From: Cladorhizidae sp. MBARI D1340-BT2
Taxonomy: Eukaryota > Porifera > Demospongiae > Poecilosclerida > Cladorhizidae
Direction of reading: 5' to 3'
NCBI GenBank assembly: GCA_028752905.1
Contig: JAQNBH010000002.1
Span: 31,703,238 to 31,767,237 of the forward strand
Length of the DNA stretch: 64,000 nt
Part shown: positions 1 to 10,018 of the stretch, piece by piece
Layout of the letters: every line of letters starts with the position of its first letter
Numbering within the stretch: position 1 is the first letter of the stretch
Made by a program: the position numbers and the translations under genes
Notes under the pieces: model-generated
The model's database searches: none
The model's input: the letters and a program-made list of their open reading frames with translations, nothing else
Told to the model about the DNA's origin: nothing

Positions 1-915
1 TCGCACTACATGTATGACCTTCATCGCACTATGACCTCAGGTTTGTTTACTACGTGTATATGAAGCCCAGGAAAGACTTTGCACAAGAGGTCACACAGGT
101 CAAAACACCACAGAGTTACCATGGTGATAATGGAGCAAGGAAGCCCCCCCCCCCTCTCCCCCTGCCCCCTGCCCCGTACTTACAGTCTTAACAGATCTCA
201 CTACAAGCAACTGCAGAGCATGATCAACACATGATCAACACATGATCAACAATTGAATATTAAGCTAAGGGAGGAATTTATAATTGCTTGCTTTAATCAT
301 CAAAGTATGCCTCAGGGGAAAGCCTTCATGAATGAGATCAAAGTTGGAAACGCCTGTCTCTACACAACTCTGCAAGCTTCTGCTTGGATGACTAGCTACT
401 CTTGCCTCCATAACTCTGCTAGCTGCTGCTTGACCGCATTGCATGGGCTAGTGCCCAACGTACATGTACTTGCACATGCTCAGAGTATATGATGATGTGA
501 AATACTTAGCCTACACACATCGGTATGACTCTTGTCTGAGACCACCACCTCAATGCTGCTCAGGCACTCACAGCTAGCATGGCTATCATGGAGGGCACAG
601 ACACTCACAGCTAGCCTGGCTGTCATGGCTGCTCAGTTCTAAGGAACTGACCACGCCTTGTTCTCCCTTGGTCTCAGTCTTCACACCTCCCTTCGCTGAG
701 CTGTGGCCATCTTAACTCCTCCAAGCTTCTCTCTCAAGGCATGTGTAATGCTTAACCACATACTTTAAGGTAAAGGGTGAAACATGCACACACACATACA
801 TATGGCAGCTCTGATCACACAGTGCTTCAGACGAGCACTTCTGTGACCTTATTTGGCTTGTTGATTAGCTCTGCCAGCTTGCTACGGTGCTCAAAGACGT
901 AGTGAGTGCGTATAG
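1..915. other. Gene-free flank, nothing recognised
   Basis: I see no convincing exon, RNA gene or complete transposon here. There is a poly-C/pyrimidine run near 146-175, a triplicated ACATGATCAAC-type motif near 220-250, and a short direct repeat around ACTCACAGCTAGC (about 565-625). The small open frame at 253-492 shows no domain, splice context or compositional bias that would support coding. Confidence 0.4.
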
Positions 916-1112
916 TTGGCTAGTGTAGTGGTGTGTAGGTGTGTGTGTGTGAGTGTGTTCGTCAGAGACTGTGCATGTGAGAAAGCGAGACTGTGTATGT
1001 GTGTGTGTATACGTGTGTGTGTGTGTGTGTGTGTGAGTGTGTTCGTCAGAGAGACTGTGTATGTGTGTGTGTATACGTGTGTGTGTGTGCACGCATGTGT
1101 ATGTGTGAGTAC
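916..1112. repeat. Imperfect (TG)n microsatellite
   Basis: TG-rich tract broken by a duplicated interruption containing GTTCGTCAGAGA (about 955-970 and 1038-1053). It has therefore grown partly by duplication of a segment of about 80 bp, not only by dinucleotide slippage. A further short TG stretch follows near 1160-1210 with a duplicated GAGTGGGTGTATGCAAGG motif. The His/Val-rich frames across it are by-products. Confidence 0.9.
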
Positions 1113-1531
1113 ATTAGTATGTTGTACCTAAGTTTACATGTATTGTACACAGACAAGAAGATTGTGTGTGTGTGTGTGAGTGGGTGTATGCAAGGTGTGT
1201 GTGAGTGGGTGTATGCAAGGTGTACATGCTTACACAAGCCCCTTGTTGTAACAACAGTGGTTGCCGGGCAACACTGCCTAGTCCCAGAAGAATTTGTTTA
1301 ATGAAAGAAGAAAGGTCGAGTTTGTCCAATATTTACTTCTCATTATAGGCTGGTCTACTTGTGTAACCGCTTCCACTGGTAATAATTGGGTTACCCACGG
1401 TTACCAACAGTGTAAGGCAGCAAGCAGTCCAATGATGTCTATATTATTTACTTCTTTTGTGACAACTTTGAAATAAGTCTCGATGATATCGTATGTTCTT
1501 GTTTAATATTGGGTGAATTATTTGAAATATT

Positions 1532-1795
1532 GCACTCAATGCAGTTGAACACTGGTATGGTAAGGGATCGTCACATTGTAAGACTACTTACACACACCAC
1601 CTGACATAAGGGGACATCAGTTGCACTATAATGTGTGAGTACAGGATGATGATCTCATCATCAGCTGCAAGCTAACCAGTGGTGTGGTAGACACCATTAT
1701 TTTTTCTAGCTCAATGCAGGTGAATACAGCATATGTGGTAGGGGATCGTCAAATTAGCTCCCTACAGGCAGGTAAGGGATCGTCAATTAAGAAGT
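1532..1795. repeat. Three short dispersed copies of a GGGATCGTCA motif
   Basis: The motif GTAAGGGATCGTCA or a one-base variant occurs near 1560, 1739 and 1773. The first two are each preceded by a related CTCAATGCAG-containing segment. This looks like remnants of a short repeat or transposon ends; no intact termini or target duplication could be defined. Confidence 0.35.
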
Positions 1796-1819
1796 GCTAG
1801 AACCCTCTTGTATTTTTAA

Positions 1820-2350
1820 CCGATTAATCATGATGCACACCAATTGGCGGCACAACCTGCAAGTTTCACACCTTGCAAGCTTTTAATGGTGGTTGACGCC
1901 AATCGGCACCAAAATCTAGTAAGGACTTGTCCACTAATAGTTTGTTTTGAACGTGTTTATGTGGCAGTATTATACTTCTGAAAAGGGCAATGCTAACAAG
2001 AATCTATTCCTTGCATGCCTGAGCCATGTAGCTCTGTCTAAGATAAGCTAGCTAGAAACTATTTGCGCACAACATTATAGTTGGCTTTTTTCCAACCTTC
2101 ATTGCTAGCGCTTGGCGTTTTCTTTAAGCTCAGGTAAAGCTTCTACACTCCATGTGTACGTGAAAGAGCATCACAAAAGTCGATCGTTTGCTAAACATTG
2201 CCTCAACATCGAAGATAGCCTTTCAGATCGAGAAGCACAAACTTCAAACGGCCACTAAAGCGTGGCAGACTAGATCGTTTCAGTAATCTGGTAGCCAAGA
2301 CAACGCTTTGCCTTAGGGCAGATGATAGTCCAAGCTCTTCAAACTCTAGT
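1820..2350 (+). mobile_element. Diverged relative of the TTAA (piggyBac-like) element
   Basis: It begins with TTAA (1816-1819) followed by CCGATTAA, the same terminus as the better preserved element at 10038-11032. Two degenerate copies of the subterminal CCAATTGGCG motif follow (near 1849 and 1899). The stretch around 2255-2340 matches, in reverse complement, the interior of the other element near 10170-10235 (both contain CTTGGCTACC followed by GATTAC). I could not find the opposite terminus, so this copy is truncated or too decayed. No transposase exon is recognisable in it. Confidence 0.5.
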
Positions 2351-2592
2351 CCAAGCTTCAGACGCTTTTTTCCTCTCTCGTACAGAATGAGGCGCTCACT
2401 TGAAAATAACCCCGCCCACGTGTAACAACACTTTTAATGATGTAATTTTGGGAGAGAGAGGAAACCAGAGCACTATTTCTGCTGCAGATGTTACAGATGT
2501 GGTAAAGGGTAGCCATTTCATTATCACTTCGTTCAGTAACCATTGACAAGACCTCCACAAGAATTTCATACACTCATCCTGGCCCGTGCTAA

Positions 2593-2636
2593 TGTCTCCA
2601 AACACACACATGCACACACACACACACACACACACC
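2593..2636. repeat. (CA)n microsatellite
   Basis: Short CA run with one TGCA interruption, near the left end of the fold-back region. Confidence 0.85.
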
Positions 2637-2670
2637 GAGCCATTCTTCTCATACACTTGTGTTATAGCAT

Positions 2671-3004
2671 CCATACAGTATATGGAATGATGACTCACTA
2701 ACGACATGAACATAATTATGAGTGGGCAGTCCACTTCTACTTTATACATGTAAGATCACATGACCGACACACGCCAACATGGGGCAGGCACTACTCCCTA
2801 TAAGATCACATGACTGACATTTCTCTATATTTAGGGAAGATTAACTATGCTTAGTTAGTTGAACATCTTCACTGGCCTTCTTCAGGGTGACATGGAGACC
2901 AATGTACGTCGTCAAAATGTTGGTCATGTGATCTTATAGGGAGTAGTGACAGCCCACTCATACGTTCATGTCGTTAGTGAGTCATCGTTCCATATACTGT
3001 ATGG
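2671..3004. repeat. Fold-back (inverted repeat) element
   Basis: The outermost 15 bases, CCATACAGTATATGG, are matched exactly in reverse complement at 2990-3004. The arms continue inward through TGACTCACTAACGACATGAA and GAGTGGGC, and then through ACTCCCTATAAGATCACATG. The left arm carries an extra segment of about 60 bp (around 2736-2795) that itself holds a second GTAAGATCACATGACCGACA-like copy. The central spacer is about 105 bp. No coding capacity is visible, so it looks like a MITE-like hairpin element. Confidence 0.7.
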
Positions 3005-3082
3005 ACAGCCAAATGTCAAAGTTCTCGTCACTTTATACTGGCTAGGGCAAGGGCTTGGACTACGACTAGATTACATGGATAG

Positions 3083-3245
3083 GGCAAGTTAGGGCTATAC
3101 AGTAGCTCCAGGGCTAGGGCTAGAGTTCCAGGGCTAGGGCTAAGGCTAGGGCTAGGGCTAGGGCTAGAGCTAGGGCTAGGGCTAGGGCTAGAACACTAGG
3201 GCAAGAGCTAGGGCTAGGGGGGCTAGGGCTAGGTCTAAGGCTAGG
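3083..3245. repeat. Degenerate (GGGCTA)n hexamer tract, telomere-like
   Basis: Repeated GGGCTA with variants GGGCAA, GGGCTAGA and GGTCTAA. Rotated, the unit is TAGGGC, one base from the animal telomere hexamer TTAGGG. It lies immediately downstream (in gene orientation) of an RNF34/RFFL-like exon. A similar CCCTAGCCCTA core occurs in the 24-bp repeat at 32275-32465. Confidence 0.85.
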
Positions 3246-3353
3246 TGGATAATGTCTTTGAACTGGGACAGTATCCACATGTTGTTCTCAACATCACTGG
3301 CTGACAATACAAATTGGAGCACACCAACCTATACATATTATGCTAACACATAC

Positions 3354-3576
3354 CGAGATCTCCAGCTTGAGCAATGGCCGCTACTTTAATCCTCTCCTCC
3401 TCCCTGGCCTGCCAGAGTCTCTGAACCCTGACCTGAAGCTCCTCCTTCTCCAAGCAGCCTTTGTAGTTGATACAGTTCTTCTGCAGAATGAGCTTCAACT
3501 GTTTGACCCCCAGCTTGTGTACCTGATTAACACTCGTTAGAGCATCCAAATTAGTCACCAGGGAAATGTCTACGTC
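3354..3576 (-). CDS. RNF34: RNF34/RFFL-like E3 ubiquitin ligase, exon with second SAP-like motif (partial)
   Basis: Internal exon of an RNF34/RFFL (CARP-family) RING ubiquitin ligase. In reverse complement it starts after a TTAG acceptor (3577-3578) and ends at a G|GTATGT donor (3352-3354); entry is phase 0 and exit phase 1. The encoded segment contains KLGVKQLKLILQKN, INYKGCLEKEEL and QVRVQRLW. This matches the helical SAP-like module that lies between the acidic linker and the C-terminal RING in RNF34/RFFL, including the diagnostic N-Y-x-G-C spacing. Family members regulate caspases, p53 and endocytic cargo through ubiquitination and are membrane or endosome associated. The RING exon should lie further left on this strand, but nothing in 1-3350 looks like a C3HC4 RING, so the gene is incomplete here. 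The assignment to RNF34 rather than RFFL is not resolvable. Confidence 0.8.
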
Positions 3577-3667
3577 CTAATGTGTGCAAAAAGGTATAAA
3601 TGAACTCGAAACTTTAGCTCTTCGAAGAAACCACCCCCCTCCCACCGTATGGCGGGTTCCTACGTAC

Positions 3668-4180
3668 CTGGTGTCGGTCCACGGTGCACGCAGAGGAATT
3701 CACATGTTCGGTGGGTGACTCCACGATACTTCCTCCTCTACCAGCGCTCCCCTCCCCAGAAATTACAAACTGCCAACCGCTCGAGATCTCGCCGTTGACA
3801 CTCTCGCGAGGAACTCGATCTCCCGCGAGTGAATATGCGCTCACGTACGGCTCCGCAACCAGACGATCGACGTCCATGAAGCTGGCGTCCTCGGATATCC
3901 CGTTGACCTGCCGCAATGCTCGCTTGGTTCTCTCCGACAAATCCTTTACCTGTCTGGCCACGATGATGTCGATGATGTCTTCGTGGCTGGCATTTATCGG
4001 TGAAGGAATGTGTTTTCTTCGAGTGTAGTATCTGAGGTCGGCGAGTGAGAGGGCGGAGAGATGATGGCGCTCGATGACATCGAGATCCTGAAGGTGACAG
4101 AATTTGCAAGTGTGAGGTGAAGGTTGTGGGGACGCTACGAAGCAGCCGCTGCAGAAGTGACGTATGCAAGAACTACAGGT
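3668..4180 (-). CDS. RNF34: RNF34/RFFL-like E3 ubiquitin ligase, FYVE-like zinc finger and SAP exon (partial)
   Basis: Upstream exon of the same gene. It is 513 bp, bounded by GCACAG (acceptor, ending 4181) and CAG|GTACGT (donor at 3666-3667), and joins the next exon in phase 0 across a 91-bp intron. It opens with CSSCIRHFCSGCF then CKFC, the second half of the FYVE-like finger of the CARP family. A SAP-like helix pair follows (LSLADLRYYTRRKHIP, then EDIIDIIVARQ). The remaining roughly 90 residues are a Ser/Glu-rich, low-conservation linker, as in the family. The first half of the zinc finger and the N-terminus must be on an exon further right; I could not identify it. An internal CAG|GTAAAG near 3950 could act as an alternative donor, but the frame stays open beyond it. 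Confidence 0.82.
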
Positions 4181-4187
4181 CTGTGCA

Positions 4188-4335
4188 TGTGTGTGTGTGT
4201 ATATGGTGGTTTGTGTGCGGTATGTGTGTATCATGTGTGTGTATAGTGTGTGTGTGTGGTGCGTGTGTGTATAGTTTGTGTGTGTGTGTATGTGTGTGGT
4301 GTGTACGGTGTGTGGTGTGTGTGTGTGTGCACAGG
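4188..4335. repeat. (TG)n microsatellite
   Basis: Imperfect TG tract starting right at the acceptor of the RNF34/RFFL exon. On the gene strand it is therefore CA-rich intron sequence forming part of the polypyrimidine/acceptor region. Confidence 0.85.
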
Positions 4336-4534
4336 AACAACAGGAATAACAAGAGCTTCCTTCCTTTCAGGGGTCTACCACAACCCCTGAGGGAAATGAT
4401 ATGATTGATAGATTTGTACACGTCTGCCACACCCCCTTCTCTCTCCGTAATTGAACTCCTAAAATCCTCAAGGCAACACTAACTGAGTTACTGTAGAGAC
4501 TGTCCCAGTCAGAGGTGAGAAGTACAAGAGGTGC

Positions 4535-4675
4535 GAGGTGGAAAGTGTGAGGGGGAGAGTTGGAAAGTGTGAGGGGGAGAGTTGGAAAGTGTGAGGGGGA
4601 GAGTTGGAAAGTGGGAGGGGAAAGTGGGAAAGTGGGAGGGGGAAGTGGGAGGGGGAAGTGGGAAAGGGGACTGGG
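4535..4675. repeat. 22-bp purine-rich minisatellite
   Basis: About four to five copies of a unit containing GAGGGGGAGAGTTGGAAAGT, decaying into GGGAGGGGGAAGT repeats. Strongly strand-asymmetric (purines on the plus strand). Confidence 0.85.
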
Positions 4676-4875
4676 AGGTTATCAAGCATGTTGGCTAAAC
4701 AGGTGGACATTCACATACTTGTATTGCCTGGGGGGAAAAAGAAAAAAGCGCACACATACACACACCTGTACATACACAGTAGGAGCTAAGGTACTGGTGT
4801 CTAGTATATATACCACAGGAAGTGCCTAGTATAACACAGGAAGTGCCTAGTATACCACCAGGAAGTGTTGTATGA

Positions 4876-5100
4876 GACCCATCAACTAATAATGAACTCG
4901 AGACCCAATTAGACGCACACAAAAATGTGCAACTTTCGAGCAAGGCCACCGCCATGAGGTTGCACGCACGCAGCACGGGGACAGAGAGGGAGGCTAGTGC
5001 CGATCTAGCAGCTGCACGCAAGCAACTTCGCTGCAGGTTTGGGGAGGAACCAAGCAGGATACTGACTCTCAAACTGAGAGAGAGGCCACCTGGTTTTTAG
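4876..5100 (+). other. Possible coding exon, helical/coiled-coil-like, unrecognised
   Basis: The plus-strand frame is open from a stop at 4873-4875 to a stop at 5098-5100, about 74 codons. It reads as charged, helix-favouring sequence (NNELETQLDAHKNVQL and later TEREASADLAAARKQL), unlike the low-complexity surroundings. There is no ATG near the start. A CTGCAG|GTTTGG at 5031-5038 could be a donor, and CCACCAG near 4857 a possible acceptor. I do not recognise the family. It might be a fragment of a coiled-coil gene or of a transposon, and it lies directly 5' of the dispersed repeat at 5160-5450. Confidence 0.3.
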
Positions 5101-5159
5101 CAAACACTTTTCAAGTTTTGGAGTAAGTATGCGGAGTGTGTGTGATGTCCGGCAAGGAG

Positions 5160-5450
5160 CACAGAGCAACTGCCACGATGAGGAAAATGGCCGCTCATAC
5201 CCCGAGAAGTTGCGTAACAAGCCAAGACAAGTGATGATGTCAGCAACTTCTTATAGGTCGGTAAGGATCACCTAGAGGAGTATTGGGGTCGCTAGAATGG
5301 ACGGGGAATGGTTACCGTTGCTACGTAAGCAGAGCCTGGAGAGGTGCAGATGTGATCATCACATCTACGAGTTTGTCTGGTCGCCAGAAATGGAGCAACT
5401 CTGACTCTTGAGCAGGAGGAGACAGTCACCATCAACGTCCAGAACTAACA
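5160..5450 (+). repeat. Dispersed exon-like repeat, copy 1
   Basis: A block containing AGTTTGTCTGGTCGCCAGAA and TCTTGAGCAGGAGGAGACAG. It matches, in reverse complement, 37210-37590 and in part 38195-38330. Similarity includes an ATGGCYGCYCA-like start near 5194 and a donor-like GGTAAGGATC near 5259. This may be a transposon or a duplicated non-coding gene exon. I could not define termini. Confidence 0.55.
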
Positions 5451-6004
5451 CATTAATGACCAGTTTTTTTGTGGTGTAAGAGGTAAGAGTTAGCTGGACT
5501 CAGTCGTGCGAACAATCCCACCGCGGCGGGGGGGACAGGGAGGGAAAAACAAGTGGGTAAAGTGTGGCATTCTGTATCAAGATCCACTACAAAATTGGTA
5601 AGGTGTGGTTGCAGTTTGCCATTGCCGGTTGGTAAGGTGTTTATAAGGTGTGTTATTGAACATGTAGTTACATCGTACACCTGTCTTTAACATTTCAAGT
5701 CGGTAAGGTGAAGTCACAAACACGCATGCATTCTCCATGTGCCGGAGGTACAAGAGGTCACAGTACAAGGCAGTACAAAGGCCTTCATCGATTCCTCTGC
5801 TCTTTTCAGAAGCCAAGTAAGGTCTCAGTACAGCTGGAGGAGAACGCAGGAAGGGACCTCCTGTTCTCACGCTTTTCTCACGCTTTAGTCGCTGTGAGGA
5901 TTGGAACGATGAAAATTTTAGAAATTATAAATGTTTGGAAAGCTCAAATCTACAGAGCCTCTAGTGTGGGGAACCCATCGTTGGGGGGGAGGGGGGGGCA
6001 CCTT
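5451..6004. other. Gene-free stretch
   Basis: No recognisable gene. Contains a repeated GGTAAGGTG motif (about 5596, 5630, 5647 and 5703) and a GGGGGG tract just before the next TG array. Confidence 0.4.
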
Positions 6005-6310
6005 GAGTGTGTGCATGTGTGTGTGTGCATGTGTGTGTGTGTGCATGTGTGTGTGTGTGCATGTGTGTGTGTGTGTGCATGTGTGTGTGTGCATGTGTGT
6101 GGGTGCATGATGCATGTGTGTGGGTGCATGTGTGTGTGTGCATGTGTGTGTGTGCATGTGTGTGTGTGCATGTGTGTGGGTGTATGTGTGCATGTGCGTG
6201 CATGTGGGTGCATGTGCATGCATGCATGTGTGTGGGTGCATGTGTGTGGGTGTATGTGTGTGGGTGTATGTGTGTGGGTGCATGTGCGTGCATGTGTGTG
6301 GGTGCATGTT
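6005..6310. repeat. (TG)n / TGCATG microsatellite
   Basis: About 300 bp of TG with regularly spaced TGCATG and, toward the right, GGGTGCATG interruptions. It is moving toward a 12-14 bp secondary period. Long Cys/Val-rich and His/Thr-rich frames on both strands are side effects of the dinucleotide. Confidence 0.92.
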
Positions 6311-6734
6311 TGTGGTTACGAGGGAAGGAGAAGGACCCAAGAGTGTGAATGTTGGAGGGTGGAAACCTACATAGATAGATAGATAGTTGGGAGACCCATA
6401 GAATGAGGGGGCTCAGAGAGTTGTGATACTCAGGACAGCCCCTGGGCATCATGAGCAAGGTACATACAGTATGTACAGGTACAAGCTGGTCTTGTTTACT
6501 ACAAGTTGCCCGGGGATACCCTTGCTTAGTCCAGAGCTTCCACTCAAGGGTGCATGTTGACAGAAGCCCTTGTAGCCATAATAATACAATGTGTGCTAGA
6601 GAGTCTTGTTTGTCCAACAATCATCTCTGTGCATTGTGATGGAGGGCAATGCATCCGATGAGCCTGTACAGCACACACCAGAATCTTGTAGAGACAGCCA
6701 GGGGAAGATAATGGTGATGCAGGAGAAGGGGCCA
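6311..6734. other. Gene-free stretch
   Basis: Unique-looking sequence with a short (ATAG)n run near 6371-6385; no supported feature. Confidence 0.4.
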
Positions 6735-7092
6735 GAAGGTTTCAGGAGAAAGTAGAAGGTTAGAGGAGGAGAGGGAAGAAGGTTAGAGGAGGAGAGGGTA
6801 GAAGATTAGAGGAGGAGAGTGTAGAAGGTTAGAGGAGGAGAGAGAAGAAGGTTAGAGGAGGAGAGGGTAGAAAGGAGGAGAGGAGAGGGTAGAAGATTAG
6901 AGGAGGAGAGGGAAGAAGGTTAGAGGAGGAGAGGGAAGAAGGTTAGAGGAGGAGAGGGTAGAAGATTAGAGGGGGAGAGGGTAGAAGGTTAGAGGAGAGG
7001 GAAGAAGGTTAGAGGAGGAGAGGGTAGAAGATTAGAGGGGGAGAGGGGAGAAGGTTAGAGGAGAGGGTAGAAGGTTAGAGGGGGAGAGGGTT
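6735..7092. repeat. 23-bp purine minisatellite
   Basis: About fifteen copies of a unit built on GGTTAGAGGAGGAGAGGG with TAGAA/GAAGA variants and some shortened copies (GGTTAGAGGAGAGGG). The plus strand is almost pure purine, so triplex or H-DNA-type structures are conceivable. Confidence 0.9.
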
Positions 7093-7284
7093 TATGCCCC
7101 GAGCAATCAGGGATTAACGAGCGTAGACCCCAGCAACACACTCTCCAACTGTAAAGAGGGTGTAATTGGTATTAATTGGGGGGTCTGGTTGGGTTGGGAA
7201 GAACTCAGACTACGAGTCCCACACAATCCAAAAAGGTTTCCTCCTCCTCAGACAAGGAACAAGCTCTCAACGAACTAGTCGACA

Positions 7285-7345
7285 TAATGAATTACAAGAA
7301 CCTTCTCAATAACATCGATTTACTCTCTCGACATTTCGGCTTGGC
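7285..7345 (-). repeat. Tail of a dispersed palindromic module (hammerhead-like family)
   Basis: In reverse complement this reads GCCGAAATGTCGAGAGAG and then a segment ending TTATTGAGAAGG. That is the same order of motifs as in the modules at 7780-7957 and 34570-34665. The upstream CTGATGA half is not intact in this copy. Confidence 0.45.
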
Positions 7346-7779
7346 ATGCCTATCTATACGGGTCTGTCTGCTTGGTACGCCCCAATGAGAGTCGGATCTG
7401 GACGAAACTCCACCTTCGGAACTAGACAGATGCCGGTATGGAGTTTGGTCCCGATTCAGAACGGAATCTAAATGGCTCGACACTTTGTCTCGTGAGCCTG
7501 TCGGCCATTTTGTATGGGAATACATACACCTGTGCAGGTATTGCTCACGTTTGCAACGACAGCTCACAAATAAGGCAACACCAAACAAACTTCGGCATCT
7601 GGAATGAGATTTGAGTTGTTATCATGTCAACTGTGGAATGGAACTTGTACCTGCACGTAAATCCATTCCCAAACAGGTTGTGAAAGATTGAAGGCAGACA
7701 GAGGCTAAGCGTTAGACAAGCTGGAGAGAGAAGGACTTGCAGATCAACTAGAGAAGACTCTCAATGAACTCTCAGTTGT

Positions 7780-7957
7780 CGTAATAACATTACAATAACC
7801 TTCTCAATGATCAACTTCAAATTGTATCCTCTCAATGTTTCGACTAGATGCTCTAGCCTCCATTATTCCTGATGAAAGCTAGAGCGTCTAGTCTAAACGT
7901 CGAGGAAATACAATTTCAAGTCAATTATTCAGAAGGTCATTGTAATATTATTATGCA
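7780..7957. repeat. Palindromic module with hammerhead-like core
   Basis: Imperfect inverted repeat: arms of about 75-80 bp surround a short centre (7858-7877). The right arm holds CTGATGA (7869-7875), a 5-bp helix CTAGA-GCG-TCTAG, then TAAA (7894-7897). This is the layout of a hammerhead ribozyme core (CUGANGA, helix II, GAAA) with one core change. The tail TACAATTTCA...GGTCATT is shared with 34620-34660. Association of such motifs with Penelope-like retroelements and other small retroelements is established for animals. That this one is such a relic is inference. Confidence 0.5.
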
Positions 7958-8205
7958 ATGATGCATGCCTGGAGGTGCGCACTCGCCATATAAGGTATGT
8001 TAGACACACCTTACCAAATACCAGACCGACAAAGAGAACATTTATTTATCTTTTCTGAGGTGTTGTGTCAAGCTTTGCTGTGTGAGAGGCTGCCACACAC
8101 ACAAGGTTGATATTGACAAGGAGCTGAAGAGCAGTCGGAGACTGCAGTGTGGCACAGAAGCTGGTGTGTACCAGCTCATTCTCTGCTACTGGACCCCCCC
8201 AAAAA

Positions 8206-8291
8206 TTGGCAAAAGTATAAAAAAATGCAAAAAATTCTTATCTTTATATTGGCAAAAGTATAAAAAAATGCAAAAAATTCTTATCTTTATT
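8206..8291. repeat. 43-bp tandem duplication
   Basis: Two nearly identical head-to-tail copies starting TTGGCAAAAGTATAA at 8206 and 8249, AT-rich. Confidence 0.9.
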
Positions 8292-8396
8292 GGGTGCAAC
8301 ATTTGTCAGCTTCTCGGCGGATATTCGCTCAAAAATACAACCTCCAACTTATGACATGCCTGGAATCCTTTGCTATGGTGTGTATTAAATAGGCAG

Positions 8397-8685
8397 GACA
8401 ACCACAACAACAACAAAACAACAGCAACAACACAACAGCAGCAACAACGACAACAGCAGCAGCAACAATGGCAAAACAACAGCAGCAGCAACAATAGCAA
8501 AACAACAGCAGCAGCAACAATAGCAAAACAACAGCAGCAGCAACAATAGCAAAACAACAGCAGCAGCAACAACACAACAGCAACAACAATAACAGAAACA
8601 AAACAACAGAAACAAAACAACAGCAGCAGCAACAAAACAACAACAGCAACAAAACAACAGCAGCAGCAACAACAACAATATCATA
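8397..8685. repeat. CAGCAA/CAACAA compound repeat
   Basis: Trinucleotide-based array with a higher-order unit of about 23 bp (CAGCAGCAACAATAGCAAAA) repeated four to five times in the middle. The Leu/Cys/Val-rich minus-strand frames across it are artefacts of the repeat. Confidence 0.9.
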
Positions 8686-8689
8686 AAAA

Positions 8690-9304
8690 CTATGAAATGC
8701 TTCACGCTTCGGCCTCCACCTTCCATGCCATAAATATGCAACAACAATTTCAGCACAAGAAGTCTCCACAATTCAGTAAACGCAGTGGGTAAAGTTCGTC
8801 ACCACAACAACCACACTTGTGAGCACAATATGGAGCCTAGCCAAGCAGATCCAACAGACGTATTTTGTTTTATTGTGTGTAAACAGTGGAACAGTTCGTT
8901 GACTCGCGGAGTAACTTATTTGCACGGGGAAGTTCTTTAGACAGATTGGCAAGTGAAGCAAGCCCTCGTAGTGCAGGTGAATGTGTCTACATGTAATGTA
9001 GTCCATGCACTCACAAACATATGATCGGGTCACCTGCTTCGAACACAGCAGATTTTGCACCTGGAATGGTCGTCATAATGAAGAGATCAAAAAAGACGGC
9101 AGCAGATTCCAATGATTGGCTGCACAGGCGCGTGAGAATGGGCCACATGGTTCGTTGCTGGCTGGAAAGGATGGCAGGGGGGATTTTGATATGGCTACTC
9201 CAATTCAACACCGCACACACCTCATGCCCCCCCCCCTCCCCCCCCCCCAGGAGTCGGGCTAGTGAGGCTATACTAGCTACGAATCTAAGTCACAGCTGGG
9301 TGTA
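8690..9304. other. Gene-free stretch
   Basis: No supported gene. Frames at 9021-9305 (plus) and 9011-9220 (minus) are open, but I recognise no domain in either and they lie opposite each other. A poly-C run is present at about 9227-9249. Confidence 0.35.
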
Positions 9305-9860
9305 GTCGCAGTTGGAGGGACAGTTACTACTGGAGGGGCAGTTACAACTGGAGGGGCAGTCACAACTGGAGGGGCAGTCACAACTGGAGGGGCAGTCACA
9401 ACTGGAGGGGCAGTCACAACTGGAGGGGCAGTCACAACTGGAGGGACAGTCACAACTGGAGGGAGAGTTGCAACTGGAGGGAGAGTTGCAACTGGAGGGG
9501 CAGTCACAACTGGAGGGGCAGTCACAACTGGAGGGACAGTCACAACTGGAGGGAGAGTTGCAACTGGAGGGGCAGTCACAACTGGAGAGGCAGTCACAAC
9601 TGGAGGGGCAGTCACAATTGGAGGGGCAGTCACAACTGGAGGGACAGTCAAAACTGGAGGGACAGTCACAACTGGAGGGGCAGTCGCAACTGGAGGGGCA
9701 GTCGCAACTGGAGGGGCAGTCGCAACTGGAGTGGCAGTTACTACTGGAGCTGGGCAGTTACAACTGGAGGGACAGTCACAACTGGAGGGACAGTCCAGTC
9801 ACAACTGGAGGGGCACTCACAACTGGAGGGACAGTCACAACTGGAGTAGTGGAGGGTGTT
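9305..9860. repeat. 18-bp minisatellite
   Basis: About thirty copies of GGAGGGGCAGTCACAACT with GGAGAGTTG and GGACAGTC variants. The variants GAGAGTTGCAACT occur in pairs and repeat as a block (about 9470-9490 and 9550-9570), so segments of several units have been duplicated. As 18 is a multiple of three, both strands stay open (GQSQLE and TAPPVV repeats); I treat these as non-coding. Confidence 0.93.
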
Positions 9861-10018
9861 GTACATACGTAGGACAGTCCCCTTACTAGGAAATCCTCCG
9901 GGATAGTCTGAAGTGTCCCTGGATCACTTCTAGGGTGCACACAGCCAATATTCCATCGTACGGAAGACAATATCACAATGTTTACACATCAGTCACTGGT
10001 CTTCAATTGGTACAGCCT

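Noticed and set aside
3684..4169. Open frames overlapping the RNF34/RFFL exon in other frames
   Set aside because: Shadow frames of the real minus-strand exon, without family similarity.
8306..8771. Leu/Cys/Val-rich membrane-like proteins on the minus strand
   Set aside because: They follow exactly the CAGCAA/CAACAA repeat limits; hydrophobicity is a codon artefact.
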